Source of the DNA: Promicromonospora iranensis
Lineage (GTDB): Bacteria > Actinomycetota > Actinomycetes > Actinomycetales > Cellulomonadaceae
NCBI RefSeq assembly: GCF_028994805.1
Contig: NZ_JAJQQP010000017.1
Span: forward strand, 95,562-159,561
Length of the DNA stretch: 64,000 bases
Reading direction: 5' to 3'
Below the pieces are notes generated by a model. The model was not told the origin of the DNA, did no database searches, and saw only the letters and a program-made list of their open reading frames with translations. Position 1 is the stretch's first letter. Each line of letters begins with the position of its first letter. The translations under genes and the position numbers were made by a program. Shown here one piece after another: positions 18,439 to 26,104 of the stretch.

Positions 18439-19692
18439 TTAGGACGGAGTCGGAGGGGTGGTCAGATCAGATGCCCACGACCATCTCGTGATTGCCTTGC
18501 GCATCGCCTCACGGACACCTTCAGCCGTCGCGCGCCCCTCCTGGACGTCACGCCAGGCCCGGAAGAGGTCGCGGGTGTCGATCAGGCAGCCGTCTGCGCT
18601 GGTCAGAGGCTTGAGGTCGAGCTCGTTAGGAATGGCCTTCTCGCGCGTCGAGGGGTCCTTGGTACGCCACCCGTTGACGATGTGCCACACCACATCCGGC
18701 GCTCTTCTGTGCTCGGCGGCGTACGCGACGGAGGGGCGGCCGGCGATCTGGGAGACGTCGGTGACCTTCGCGCCCTTCGTGTAGCCCTTGACCTCCGCGA
18801 GACACGCCCAGCCACCATCGGTGACGAGAAGGTCCTCGAGCTTGGCACCGGTCTTCTGGTCATGGTGGTCGTCCCGGTCCTCAACGGTAAACCCGAGGTC
18901 GCGCAACAGTGCGAGGACAGCGGCGACGAGGTCCGCGCCGTCGCTCGTCAGGACGCGTTGCGGCCCAGCCGCGGCGGTCACAGCGGCCTGGTCCAACGCC
19001 GTCTTCGCCGCCACTTCCTGAGTAGCCAGTCGCTCGAGCGCGGCCACACGCTCAAGGGCGATCGCGCCGAGCTCGCCTAGCGACACCCGCATGTCAGGCG
19101 TTGCCCACGCCTCTCGGCGCTGCCAGTCCGGTGGAGCCGGGAACCGGGTCGGCTGCAGGCCGCGGAGGTAGTCGATGAACGCTGACAGCCACTCCCCATG
19201 GGAGGTCACGTAGTCAGGGAGAGCGAGGATGAGCGCGCTGCCGTACGTCGACATGATCCCCGCGTACGGAGCCCGCTCCGCACCGATGGTGGCGATCGCC
19301 TGGAACCACTCGCGTGGCTGGCGGCCAAACACGTCCCGCGGTGGCGCGGGGGCAGGGCTCACGATGGTGCGATCGACGAGCGACGCAAACTCAGCGGGGC
19401 AACCCTCGTCGCGTTGAACAACCCGGGCGTGTGACTCATGTTGGCGTATGGCAGTGATGCCCGTCCCAGTCTTCGCATTCTCGAACCGCTGGCCGCCAAA
19501 TGAGAGCACGTTGACCCCGCTCGGGCCTTCAGGCTCGCTGTCGCACGACACGATGAGATCCCAGTCGGTCGGGTGGATCGCGGGGACATCGTGCCCCAGG
19601 CGGCCGATGGTGGGGGCGTAGCGGGTCAGAGACTCGAAGAGCTCGTCGGACACCGACTCGAACAAGATCCGTGGCCGCGGGGTGTCGTCCAT
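18439..19692 (-). CDS. 417-aa protein with PD-(D/E)XK-like nuclease motif
   Basis: I do not recognise the full-length family. The N-terminal half (about 1-210) is alpha/beta with TDWDLIVSCDSEPEG. A coiled helix follows (LGAIALERVAALERLATQEV, about 205-225). The C-terminal part contains DLVAAVLALLRDLGFTVEDR, then KLEDLLVTDGGWACLAEVKG: an acidic residue, a beta strand and ExK, as in PD-(D/E)XK (restriction-endonuclease-like) folds. Next to an OLD nuclease on the same strand, a nuclease or defence role is a fair inference only. ATG 19692 is the first start and has a weak ribosome site. Confidence 0.6.
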   Translation of the reverse strand: MDDTPRPRILFESVSDELFESLTRYAPTIGRLGHDVPAIHPTDWDLIVSCDSEPEGPSGVNVLSFGGQRFENAKTGTGITAIRQHESHARVVQRDEGCPAEFASLVDRTIVSPAPAPPRDVFGRQPREWFQAIATIGAERAPYAGIMSTYGSALILALPDYVTSHGEWLSAFIDYLRGLQPTRFPAPPDWQRREAWATPDMRVSLGELGAIALERVAALERLATQEVAAKTALDQAAVTAAAGPQRVLTSDGADLVAAVLALLRDLGFTVEDRDDHHDQKTGAKLEDLLVTDGGWACLAEVKGYTKGAKVTDVSQIAGRPSVAYAAEHRRAPDVVWHIVNGWRTKDPSTREKAIPNELDLKPLTSADGCLIDTRDLFRAWRDVQEGRATAEGVREAMRKAITRWSWASDLTTPPTPS

Positions 19693-20388
19693 GACGCCGA
19701 CGATAGCGGGCTACACCGACACCTTTTCGCGGTACGTCCTGGACGAGGTAGACGATGCCCGGAGCGAGTGCCGTCAAGCAGGCGAGCAACGACCGGTTCA
19801 GCCCGCCCGTCCGTTCCCGCACCGCACGAAAATTTCGGCATCTCGCGAAACACAGCATGTCGCGTCCGAGCCCGCAGCTCTCCCTGCCCCGCGTCGACCC
19901 TGCGAGGGCACGTCCCCCATCAACGGGACTTGCAGGGTCTCGTCATGTTCTCGCATCTTGGCATCGACGTATGTGTGATTGCGATTTCGCGCGCCTCAGC
20001 ACCCAATGGAAAGCACACCCTGTTGGATCGCCACCGATCGTAGCGTCGCGCAGGCGGACCCGCAGGCCAGAGCCTGCCACGGCCAGTGCCGGGCAGGAGC
20101 ACGCCATCGTATCGGCGACTCTCGGCCCCCACGCGTCCGGTGTCACCTATCCGTACAGCGGTCTCCGTGCGACTGCCGGCCGCACAAGGTCACTGGCCTA
20201 CGGACCAAGTGTCGAGCATTCACGACGCAACCAGGAGGCTCGGTCCGGGCGTGAGGCAGTGGCGCGAGTGTGCCGCCACAACAGCCGCATGGATCGAATG
20301 GGTCAGATCCGCAACTTGCCGGACGGCGGCACCGGGGCCACCGCCTGGACGACTCCTAGGGCGTGTTGCTAAACCGCTTCCGTTCGTT
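19693..20388. other. Gene-poor region containing repeat copy B
   Basis: About 700 bp with no convincing gene between the 417-aa gene and the GH16-like gene. The middle is occupied by repeat copy B. Frames on both strands arise from the repeat and differ between copies. Confidence 0.5.
19995..20163 (+). repeat. Dispersed ~167-bp repeat, copy B
   Basis: Same orientation and extent as copy A (15570) and copy C (29264). It begins CTCAGCACCCAATGGAAAGC and ends in TGTCACCTATCCGTACAGCG, which differs from the IS end at 63906-63930 (reverse complement) at about 3 of 25 positions. In B and C the conserved text can be read as KHTLLDRHR followed by a stop; copy A has one extra C that breaks this. It separates the OLD/417-aa module from the GH16/GTPase module. 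Confidence 0.85.
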
Positions 20389-21162
20389 TCATTGCCATGC
20401 GCGAACGTGGTGGATCGTGGCGGACTTGGGATAGTTGCCGCCGCGTGGTCCGATCTCGAAGAGGTCAATCATGAGGAACAGCGGATAGTCGGGAGCCTGT
20501 TGGATGCGCCGCAGCGCGCGGCCTTGGCACCCGATCACAGTTTCATCCTCGCCCCAGACCACCGTCCAGGTGTGGGGTGAGGATGCGTTCAAAGGGATCG
20601 CGACCTCGCTCATGTCGGTGGTGAGGTGTGGGTCGTGGTGCGCTTTGATGCCGGTGCGGACCACTGTGGTTTCCCCGATGGAGTCGGAGTCGATCTCGAA
20701 GATGCAGATCTCGCCGGACTCTGTCGGGGATCTGTGCTCCGTTCCGATGAGCCATGCCGCGACCATGCAATTAGCGTCTTGGCTCGCGGAAACGGTGATC
20801 TCGACTCGTCCGCGTGAGGGTGTGAACAGGAGCCGTTGTGGTGTCTCGGTGCGGACGTCGAGATCGACGCGGTGGCGATGCGTCCCGAGTGCGGAACCGA
20901 CTGGCCCTGAATAGACACCGGTCTGCAAGTTCGAGACGCGCAAAGGAGCATCTTCGAGGCGCCAATCGGGCTGGTCAGAGTCGATCCGCAACTCGACTCC
21001 GTCCGCAACGACCTCGTAGTGCGCTCGCGCCCGCTCAGAGGTCGTCCACTGCGGCAAATAGCTCGCAATCCACCGTTTCGAGTTCAGGCCCGCGCTGAAG
21101 TCGTCGTCGAAGTCCGGTTTACGGTTCGGTGCGGCAGGAAGGCTCTCCGGCGAGTTCGGCAT
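20389..21162 (-). CDS. GH16-like concanavalin-A-fold protein, atypical active site
   Basis: A 257-aa protein with the jelly-roll pattern of glycoside hydrolase family 16: DDDFSAGLNSKRWIASYLPQ near the start, VWGEDETVIGCQGRALRRI and DYPLFLMIDLFEIGPRGGNY. The expected catalytic signature ExDxxE appears as CIFEIDSDSIGE: the nucleophile Glu and Asp are kept but the acid/base Glu is not in its usual place. It may therefore bind rather than cleave glycans. No signal peptide is seen from ATG 21162. The frame extends upstream to 21279 but that would overlap the GTPase promoter. Confidence 0.65.
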   Translation of the reverse strand: MPNSPESLPAAPNRKPDFDDDFSAGLNSKRWIASYLPQWTTSERARAHYEVVADGVELRIDSDQPDWRLEDAPLRVSNLQTGVYSGPVGSALGTHRHRVDLDVRTETPQRLLFTPSRGRVEITVSASQDANCMVAAWLIGTEHRSPTESGEICIFEIDSDSIGETTVVRTGIKAHHDPHLTTDMSEVAIPLNASSPHTWTVVWGEDETVIGCQGRALRRIQQAPDYPLFLMIDLFEIGPRGGNYPKSATIHHVRAWQ

Positions 21163-21293
21163 GAGAAATGATTGCACGCGGCCCAGCCAGTGCAGGGTCG
21201 AGGCGAGGCAGAGACCGGCATGGCAGTTGCGGGCGACCTTGTCTGGTCGCATGGCGATGCCGCGCCATTGCTTGAGCATTCGACAGCTCAGCC

Positions 21294-22004
21294 ATGGCGG
21301 TCGTGGGGCCCAGTTCTACCCGGGCTGCTGGCCAGTCGTTCACCGTGCTCGTGGTGGGCCCTTCAGGTGTCGGGAAGTCGACACTCATTGGCTCGTTGAA
21401 CGAGATCCGACCATCGCGCGCCGATGCACACAACGCGGCAACGAGAGCCAGCACCGAAATCCCGTCCGTGCACGCCAGTACAACGCCGCAAGACCTCGGC
21501 CACGTCGAGCTCGCGGACAACACGGACGTGCACTTGGTCGCGGTTCCAGCCCAGCGGCGCTTCTGGGAACCACGGCTCTCCGACAGGTCGGTCGGCATCC
21601 TCATGGTGATCGACACCCGGCACTTGGAAGACAGCTTCGAGCTCCTTGACCAAGTCGAGCTGCGAACACGCCTCCCGTTCGTGGTTGTCATCAATCGATT
21701 CCCCGATGCGCCCGACTACTCGGAGAAGCGCGTTCGAGACGCCCTAGATGTTGGTCGCCGTGACGTTCCATGTCGTTCCCCCGGCGACGGCCGCCGGCGT
21801 GGGGGGTGCGGTGCTGTAGTGCGCCTCGGTGTGGTCCAGACTGGCACCGCCCGGGAATGGGCTCTGCAGGACGTCGACCTTTGTAACGTGGACCGTTTGT
21901 GTCCGACCGTTCGGCAGTTCTTGCTCGATACGGTCGCCCTCCTGGACGTCCGCGTCGACGGGGAGCGCGTAGCGATTGGTGAGGTCCATCGCGCGCATGG
22001 GTAG
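21294..22004 (+). pseudogene. CvnD-like small GTPase, 3' end lost
   Basis: The first 150 codons encode a P-loop GTPase like those of actinobacterial conservons (CvnD/MglA-like): FTVLVVGPSGVGKSTLIGSL, GHVELADNTDVHLVAVPAQR (G3 region), LMVIDTRHLEDSFELL and VVVINRF (NKxD variant). Similarity stops at about RVRDALDV (near 21750), where the sequence becomes the antisense of a minus-strand gene ending at 21744; the remaining frame to 22004 is an artefact tail. The last part of the GTPase domain (G5 and final helix) is missing. No CvnA-C partners are present, so this is a broken orphan. Confidence 0.7.
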
Positions 22005-22067
22005 CCGCTGCTCGTGAAGGCCGGTACCTCGCACGACGGTAATCTGGAGGTTGTAGTTTGGCGTCAT
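21744..22067 (-). CDS. Small protein of unknown function, 107 aa
   Basis: Begins MTPNYNLQITVVRGTGLHEQ and is rich in beta-forming residues, with DADVQEGDRIEQELPNGRTQ, suggesting a small beta-barrel. I recognise no family. Its stop lies exactly where the GTPase gene loses similarity, so its arrival and the GTPase truncation are probably one event. The ribosome site before ATG 22067 is weak. Confidence 0.45.
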   Translation of the reverse strand: MTPNYNLQITVVRGTGLHEQRLPMRAMDLTNRYALPVDADVQEGDRIEQELPNGRTQTVHVTKVDVLQSPFPGGASLDHTEAHYSTAPPTPAAVAGGTTWNVTATNI

Positions 22068-22349
22068 TACCGGATCGTAAAAGCCGCCTCCGACACACCG
22101 CGAGCGTCGGCACCAACCTCACTCGGGGGGTTCGCGCCCAGCGCCGGATCCTGCCGCCTGCGGCTCGCCACGTGCTCACCGGCCGCCGCGGACCCGGTCG
22201 GCCGGCGGTCCGGGGCTCGACGGCCGACTGCTGTGCGAAGCCCCAGAATCCCGCCATTCCAAGGTAGACCCGCCCCGCGCCCACTCGACAGCGCGCACCC
22301 GCTTGTTTATTCGGGTGTGCACGTTGTGGGAGCCCTGTTCGTCAACATC

Positions 22350-22406
22350 GCTGGCACCTGACCCGTGCCCGAAACACGGGCCAGGTGCCAGGTGCCAGGT
22401 GCCAGC
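22350..22406. repeat. Hairpin followed by tandem GGTGCCA repeats
   Basis: GCTGGCACCTGACCCGTG (22350-22367) pairs with the segment from 22375, CACGGGCCAGGTGCCA, with one G-T mismatch. The right arm then continues as further GGTGCCA heptamers, so the left arm can pair in several registers. It is terminator-like or a slippage-prone site. Confidence 0.6.
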
Positions 22407-22889
22407 GAATCAGCAGCTACGACGGCGTGGGTAGCTGAAGGTCTACACCGGTTGCACCCTTGGGGCGAGCAGTCACCGGTCTGCCGGCCGATTACCTCTC
22501 CGGCGGCGCACGCGCTCGGGCAGCTTGCTCACCCGGCACGCGGGCGCTGTCCACCAGCTCGGAGACCGGTTGGGCCGACGTCCAGCGAGCCGCCACCGGT
22601 CCGGCGGCCGACTACCTCTTCGAGAACATCTGGGGGTTGCCGGCGTACTGCACAGAAACGGGGTTGGTTGGCGCGCCTCGGTTCCACGGGGGCGTTCCGG
22701 TCCGCAGACTCCCGGGCCCACTGCCTCCTCGCCACCGCCCTTGCGCCACCCTCCTTGGCTGGGATACAAGGAAGTGAACGCTCTCCGCGTGAGCCGCTGT
22801 CCGCATGCAAGCCGGCTCCTCAAATGGACAGCGAAACCCATGGCCGTATGACGCCGTTTCCTATTTGAGATATTCGGCAACGTAGAGAT

Positions 22890-22910
22890 TTGTCCACAGG
22901 CTTGTCCACA
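22890..22910 (+). promoter_or_regulatory. Two DnaA-box-like sites
   Basis: TTGTCCACA occurs at 22890-22898 and 22902-22910, 12 bp apart, matching the high-GC actinobacterial DnaA box. A one-mismatch copy (TTGTCCACC) is at 23139-23147 next to a palindrome. This could be part of an element's replication origin, but the cluster is small. Confidence 0.4.
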
Positions 22911-23291
22911 GGGTGGTGGTTTGCCCTCCTCCTCGACACCGCTGGATGTGAGGCATAGTGCGGATTTTTGGCGTCTCTACGACCTGGCTCGAGCACGCTT
23001 GAAGGCGAGCCGATAGGCGCTGGCGGGCCGATTTCCCGAGCACTCCGTCCACAGAGGTGGTGCGGGGCCCGGGTGGTGTCGGTCGTCCGGGTTATCTTGA
23101 TTGCTGAAAGGCGAAGTCCCACATGAAGAACGACAAATTTGTCCACCGACACGGCCACCCCGGGCCGGCACAGTTCTCTCCGATGGTCACATAGACCACT
23201 AGACGAGCGAGTGTCGGTGGTTGCGGTTACTGTGACCCGCAAGGCTCCGGCTGGTGGTGACTTCGGTCGTCGCCCAGGCGGACAGCACAAA

Positions 23292-23315
23292 GCCCGAGCG
23301 TTGGAGCGCTCGGGC
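23292..23315. terminator. 9-bp hairpin upstream of 23496 gene
   Basis: GCCCGAGCG (23292-23300) and CGCTCGGGC (23307-23315) form a perfect stem with a 6-nt loop, preceded by AAA. It may be a terminator or attenuator about 180 bp before the next gene. Confidence 0.45.
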
Positions 23316-23495
23316 CGAGTGCGACAACTCAACAACCGAAGACCGTGCTGTCGAGGCGTCAGGAGTTCTGCTAGGAACTCTGTCAGTCTCGCATGTCCGA
23401 ACCGGCCCAGGGAACTGGGGTGGTTTACCAATGCTGTGAAGAACACCGCAGAGGTGGACGCACGGTCACCCGATTCTCCGAAGGAGAAGAAGTTA

Positions 23496-24125
23496 GTGAC
23501 CGATGTTCCCGAGATCTACGTATCCCAGCTGACGCACTACATCGCGGCGAAGACCGCACCGGAAGCGGACCGCGCCATCGCGGGGATCCGTGACCAGCTC
23601 GCGCATGACTACGAGCACTGGAAGGACCACTGGAAGCCGGTCAAGGACGCTCTGTTCCGCGACCGGCGGGGCAGCCGTGACGGCCAGGAGCTGGCCGACA
23701 TCGTCGACCGTGCGGCAGTGAACCGGCAGGCGTCCTATGCCGTGGCGGCCGCTCGGTGGGCCCAGCTCGCCGGGTGGTGGGAGGGGCTGGAGAGCGAGCG
23801 GCTCGGGACCCGGGCGGTGCAGGTCGGGGGGCTGAGCGTCAAGGTTCCCCGGCTGTGTGCTGAGCGGCACCCGGGCGGCGAGCTCGAGGTGCTGTACGTG
23901 CGGTTCAACCAGGACCGCCTGCCCCTGCACGTCGTGTACGGCGTGATGCGCATCGTCCAGCTGGCCCACCCCACCGCCGACATCACGTTCGTGGACGTGC
24001 ACCAGCGCGCCACGCACAGCTCGCGCGGGCGTGACCTGAGCGTCTACGACGCCTGGATCACGCAGGCCGGCACCGACCTCGCGCAGTTGCTCATCAGCGG
24101 CCAGAGCCAGGCCACCGCCGCGTAG
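23496..24125 (+). CDS. Conserved-type hypothetical protein, 209 aa
   Basis: GTG 23496 follows AAGGAG at 9 bp spacing and starts MTDVPEIYVSQLTHYIAAKT. The protein is helical at first (AIAGIRDQLAHDYEHWKDHW), with a mixed second half (QVGGLSVKVPRLCAERHPGG). I recognise no family. A longer in-frame extension upstream to 23139 covers the hairpin and lacks a good site. It is the first gene of a block (to about 26 kb) that looks like actinobacterial integrative-element cargo. Confidence 0.6.
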   Translation: MTDVPEIYVSQLTHYIAAKTAPEADRAIAGIRDQLAHDYEHWKDHWKPVKDALFRDRRGSRDGQELADIVDRAAVNRQASYAVAAARWAQLAGWWEGLESERLGTRAVQVGGLSVKVPRLCAERHPGGELEVLYVRFNQDRLPLHVVYGVMRIVQLAHPTADITFVDVHQRATHSSRGRDLSVYDAWITQAGTDLAQLLISGQSQATAA

Positions 24126-24453
24126 CAGCAGCACCCCGGGAGTGGTGATCTCGTCGTGGCCGGCTCCCCGTGCCAGCGAGATCGCCACTCCCGTTCTCGC
24201 GCCTGCCGACAAGCCACACAAGGTGGTCGATCGGGGCCTGTACGGCGCCGCACCGCGAGGATCGTGAGCTCCTCACGCGTCATGGCGCGAGCGTGTGAGG
24301 GCTGCCCCTGAGCGTGTGATTGTCGGCATCTTCGCGGAAAGTGCGCACCTACCGGAACGGGAAAACCCGCCGCGCGTCGCTGGCTCGCCTGCCCGGAGGC
24401 TTGCGATGGCATCGTGGACCAGCGCCAGCGCGCTGCGGGCACGTGCCTAGCGG
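24126..24453. other. 328-bp spacer, nothing clear
   Basis: No gene is supported. The last ~130 bp can be read as a degenerate Cys-containing segment (PEACDGIVDQRQRAAGTCLA) in a different frame from the next gene, which may be a lost N-terminal extension of it. Confidence 0.35.
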
Positions 24454-24895
24454 GTGCTCCGGCCCGACGCGCACGAGCGCTGGCTCGGCCCCTGTCCGAT
24501 TCCGTCCTGCCCCGGCGAGATCCGGCTCGGCGACGACCAGACCGCGACCGCGTGCGGCGTCTGCGGAGCGTTCGTCACCAAGGAGCAGCAGCAGGGCTAC
24601 CTCACCGAGACGATGGACGAACGGCTCATGTCCGTCAGCGAGCTCGCCACCGCGCTCACCATCGTCACCGTCCTCCTCGTCAAGTACGAGACTATGCGGA
24701 CCTGGGCCCGCAGCCGCAACGCCACCCGGCGGCTGGCGCTTGCCCGTCCGCCTCCACGAGCGCCACGACGACGGGACGCCCTGGCGATGCATCCCCCGGC
24801 TGACGCCCGGCACCGGACTGTACTCGTTCGCCGACGCTCTCACCCTCGTCGCCAGGCGCGAGACTCGGGTCCTGGTGGGAGGATCGGCAGCATGA
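24454..24895 (+). pseudogene. Zinc-ribbon/HTH-like protein, frameshifted
   Basis: From GTG 24454 one frame encodes CPIPSCPGEIRLGDDQ and TATACGVCGAFVTKEQQQ (four Cys in two pairs, zinc-ribbon-like), then LMSVSELATALTIV and KYETMRTWARS, a winged-helix-like segment. Near 24710-24730 the sensible reading moves to the +1 frame (GGWRLPVRLHERHDDGTPWR, then LTPGTGLYSFADALTLVARR) and ends at TGA 24893-24895. One extra base would explain it. The stop overlaps the DUF6221 start (ATGA), so the two genes are translationally coupled. Confidence 0.6.
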
Positions 24896-25245
24896 GCATC
24901 AACCGGCAGGCCATCACCTACCTGGAAGCTCGACTCACCGAGGGCGAGGAGTTCGCCAAAGCGGCCGAGGCTGTCCCTCAAGAAGGCCAGCGGAGACGCG
25001 CGGCGGTCGACAAGAACTACATGACTCACTGGGGCCCCGCTCGCGTGCTTGCAGAGATCGAGGCACAGCGGCAGATCCTCAAGGAGTACAAGAAGTTCGA
25101 CGAGGTGGCGAACGAGGCGGCGAGAGTCCCGGGTGGCGATGCCTCGCTCGTGGCCGCCTTGGCGGCTGGGCTGGAGTTGGCCGTTCGAATCCACCTCGCG
25201 GTTCACAGTGACCGCTCGGATTTCGGCTCGGATTGGCTCACGTAA
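24892..25245 (+). CDS. DUF6221 family protein
   Basis: A 117-aa protein starting MSINRQAITYLEARLTEGEE, with the family hallmark GPARVLAEIEAQRQILKEYK (about 44-63) and a C-terminal FGSDWLT. DUF6221 proteins are common in actinobacterial integrative elements and prophages and have no known function. The start overlaps the upstream stop by 4 nt and is preceded by GGGAGG. Confidence 0.8.
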   Translation: MSINRQAITYLEARLTEGEEFAKAAEAVPQEGQRRRAAVDKNYMTHWGPARVLAEIEAQRQILKEYKKFDEVANEAARVPGGDASLVAALAAGLELAVRIHLAVHSDRSDFGSDWLT

Positions 25246-25360
25246 ACATCACACCCGCTTTCCTAAGGTAGGTGCGCGGCACACGCACCACATCCGGAGT
25301 ACAGAGCCGGTCTTGGCCTCGGAGCGCAGTTGCGCAATCGGCCCAGAGGCAGCCCTGACG

Positions 25361-25378
25361 CCGGCGCCTCGGCGCCGG
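25361..25378. terminator. 8-bp GC hairpin
   Basis: CCGGCGCC-TC-GGCGCCGG, a near-palindromic hairpin 115 bp after the DUF6221 gene and 45 bp before the next gene. Confidence 0.4.
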
Positions 25379-25422
25379 TTGGGTGCCTGGCCGCAGGTAT
25401 GCCGGTCGGATAGCGTGCCGCC

Positions 25423-25677
25423 ATGACCGAGACACCGGACATCCGCAGCGAAGAGACCAGTAGCGACACCCAGATCGTGCAGCTCATCCCCGCCAACGGA
25501 TGGGTCGCCGTCTACAAAGACGACGACACCGAGCTTCGAGCGCCGCTGGTGGCCTGGGCACTACGGCGCGACGGCGAGGTCATTCCGCTGGACACCGACC
25601 CCGAGGGCGACGTCGGCGACCCCCGAAAGACCAGAAACTTCCACCGCGTCGAGCGGGTTACTGACAGGCACAACTAG
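25423..25677 (+). CDS. Small hypothetical protein, 84 aa
   Basis: Starts MTETPDIRSEETSSDTQIVQ and contains LIPANGWVAVYKDDDTELRA then PLVAWALRRDGEVIPLDTDP. The pattern resembles small proteins found beside DUF6221 in actinobacterial mobile elements, from memory; function unknown. ATG 25423 has only a weak site. Confidence 0.6.
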   Translation: MTETPDIRSEETSSDTQIVQLIPANGWVAVYKDDDTELRAPLVAWALRRDGEVIPLDTDPEGDVGDPRKTRNFHRVERVTDRHN

Positions 25678-25678
25678 G

Positions 25679-25957
25679 CTCTACGAAGCCGGCAGCGGCT
25701 CCAGCTTCTACGGGCCTCGCCAGGGCGGCGCCTACGGGAGGCTGCACGCCTGGCAATCGATCGCCGCGCTGACCAGTGCGCCAAATACGGCAACCCCCGA
25801 CGACGTCGCCAACCTGGCCCGCGCCTGCCGATGGTTCGCCCTGGACACAGCCAGTAGCTGGTTCTCGGAGGTGTGGGAACCATCCGACGTCGCCCTGGCC
25901 TGCATCGGCCCCGAGCCGGAACGCGTGGCCGTCATCGCAGCGACCGACACTGACTGA
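25679..25957 (+). CDS. Possible coding remnant, start unclear
   Basis: A frame reading LYEAGSGSSFYGPRQGGAYG, then HAWQSIAALTSAPNT and a tail ending IAATDTD with TGA at 25955-25957 has protein-like composition but no ATG or GTG near its beginning. It overlaps nothing and follows the 84-aa gene directly. It may be a truncated gene or use a CTG-type start. Confidence 0.3.
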   Translation, partial: LYEAGSGSSFYGPRQGGAYGRLHAWQSIAALTSAPNTATPDDVANLARACRWFALDTASSWFSEVWEPSDVALACIGPEPERVAVIAATDTD

Positions 25958-26104
25958 AGCCACCCAGCAGCAGCTGCGGCGGCTCAGCCGCCCTCGGTCG
26001 CACAGTGATCAGCAGATGCATATTCATTTACTTAAAGAGTAGAACCGTGGCCAATCCATGCCACTTTCATTGTGCTTCCGGCGCGTTTCCCGTAGATATG
26101 TCTC

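Larger units (their letters stand above)
22068..23495. other. 1.4-kb region with DnaA-box-like sites and repeats, no clear gene
   Basis: Many overlapping frames exist, none convincing. Notable elements: a hairpin with tandem GGTGCCA heptamers (22350-22406); a 27-bp near-repeat at 22474-22500 and 22594-22620, exactly 120 bp apart and in one frame (TGLPADYL/TGPAADYL, possible decayed coding, 22460-22777); two TTGTCCACA boxes (22890-22910); a GACAAATTTGTC palindrome (23132-23143); and a hairpin at 23292-23315. It precedes a block of genes typical of integrative elements. Confidence 0.5.

Noticed and set aside
22890..23147. Chromosomal oriC
   Set aside because: Only two exact DnaA boxes and no dnaA, dnaN or rpmH genes nearby; at most an element origin.
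22820..23446. Minus-strand 208-codon frame
   Set aside because: Crosses the DnaA-box pair and hairpins; no ribosome site or family signal.
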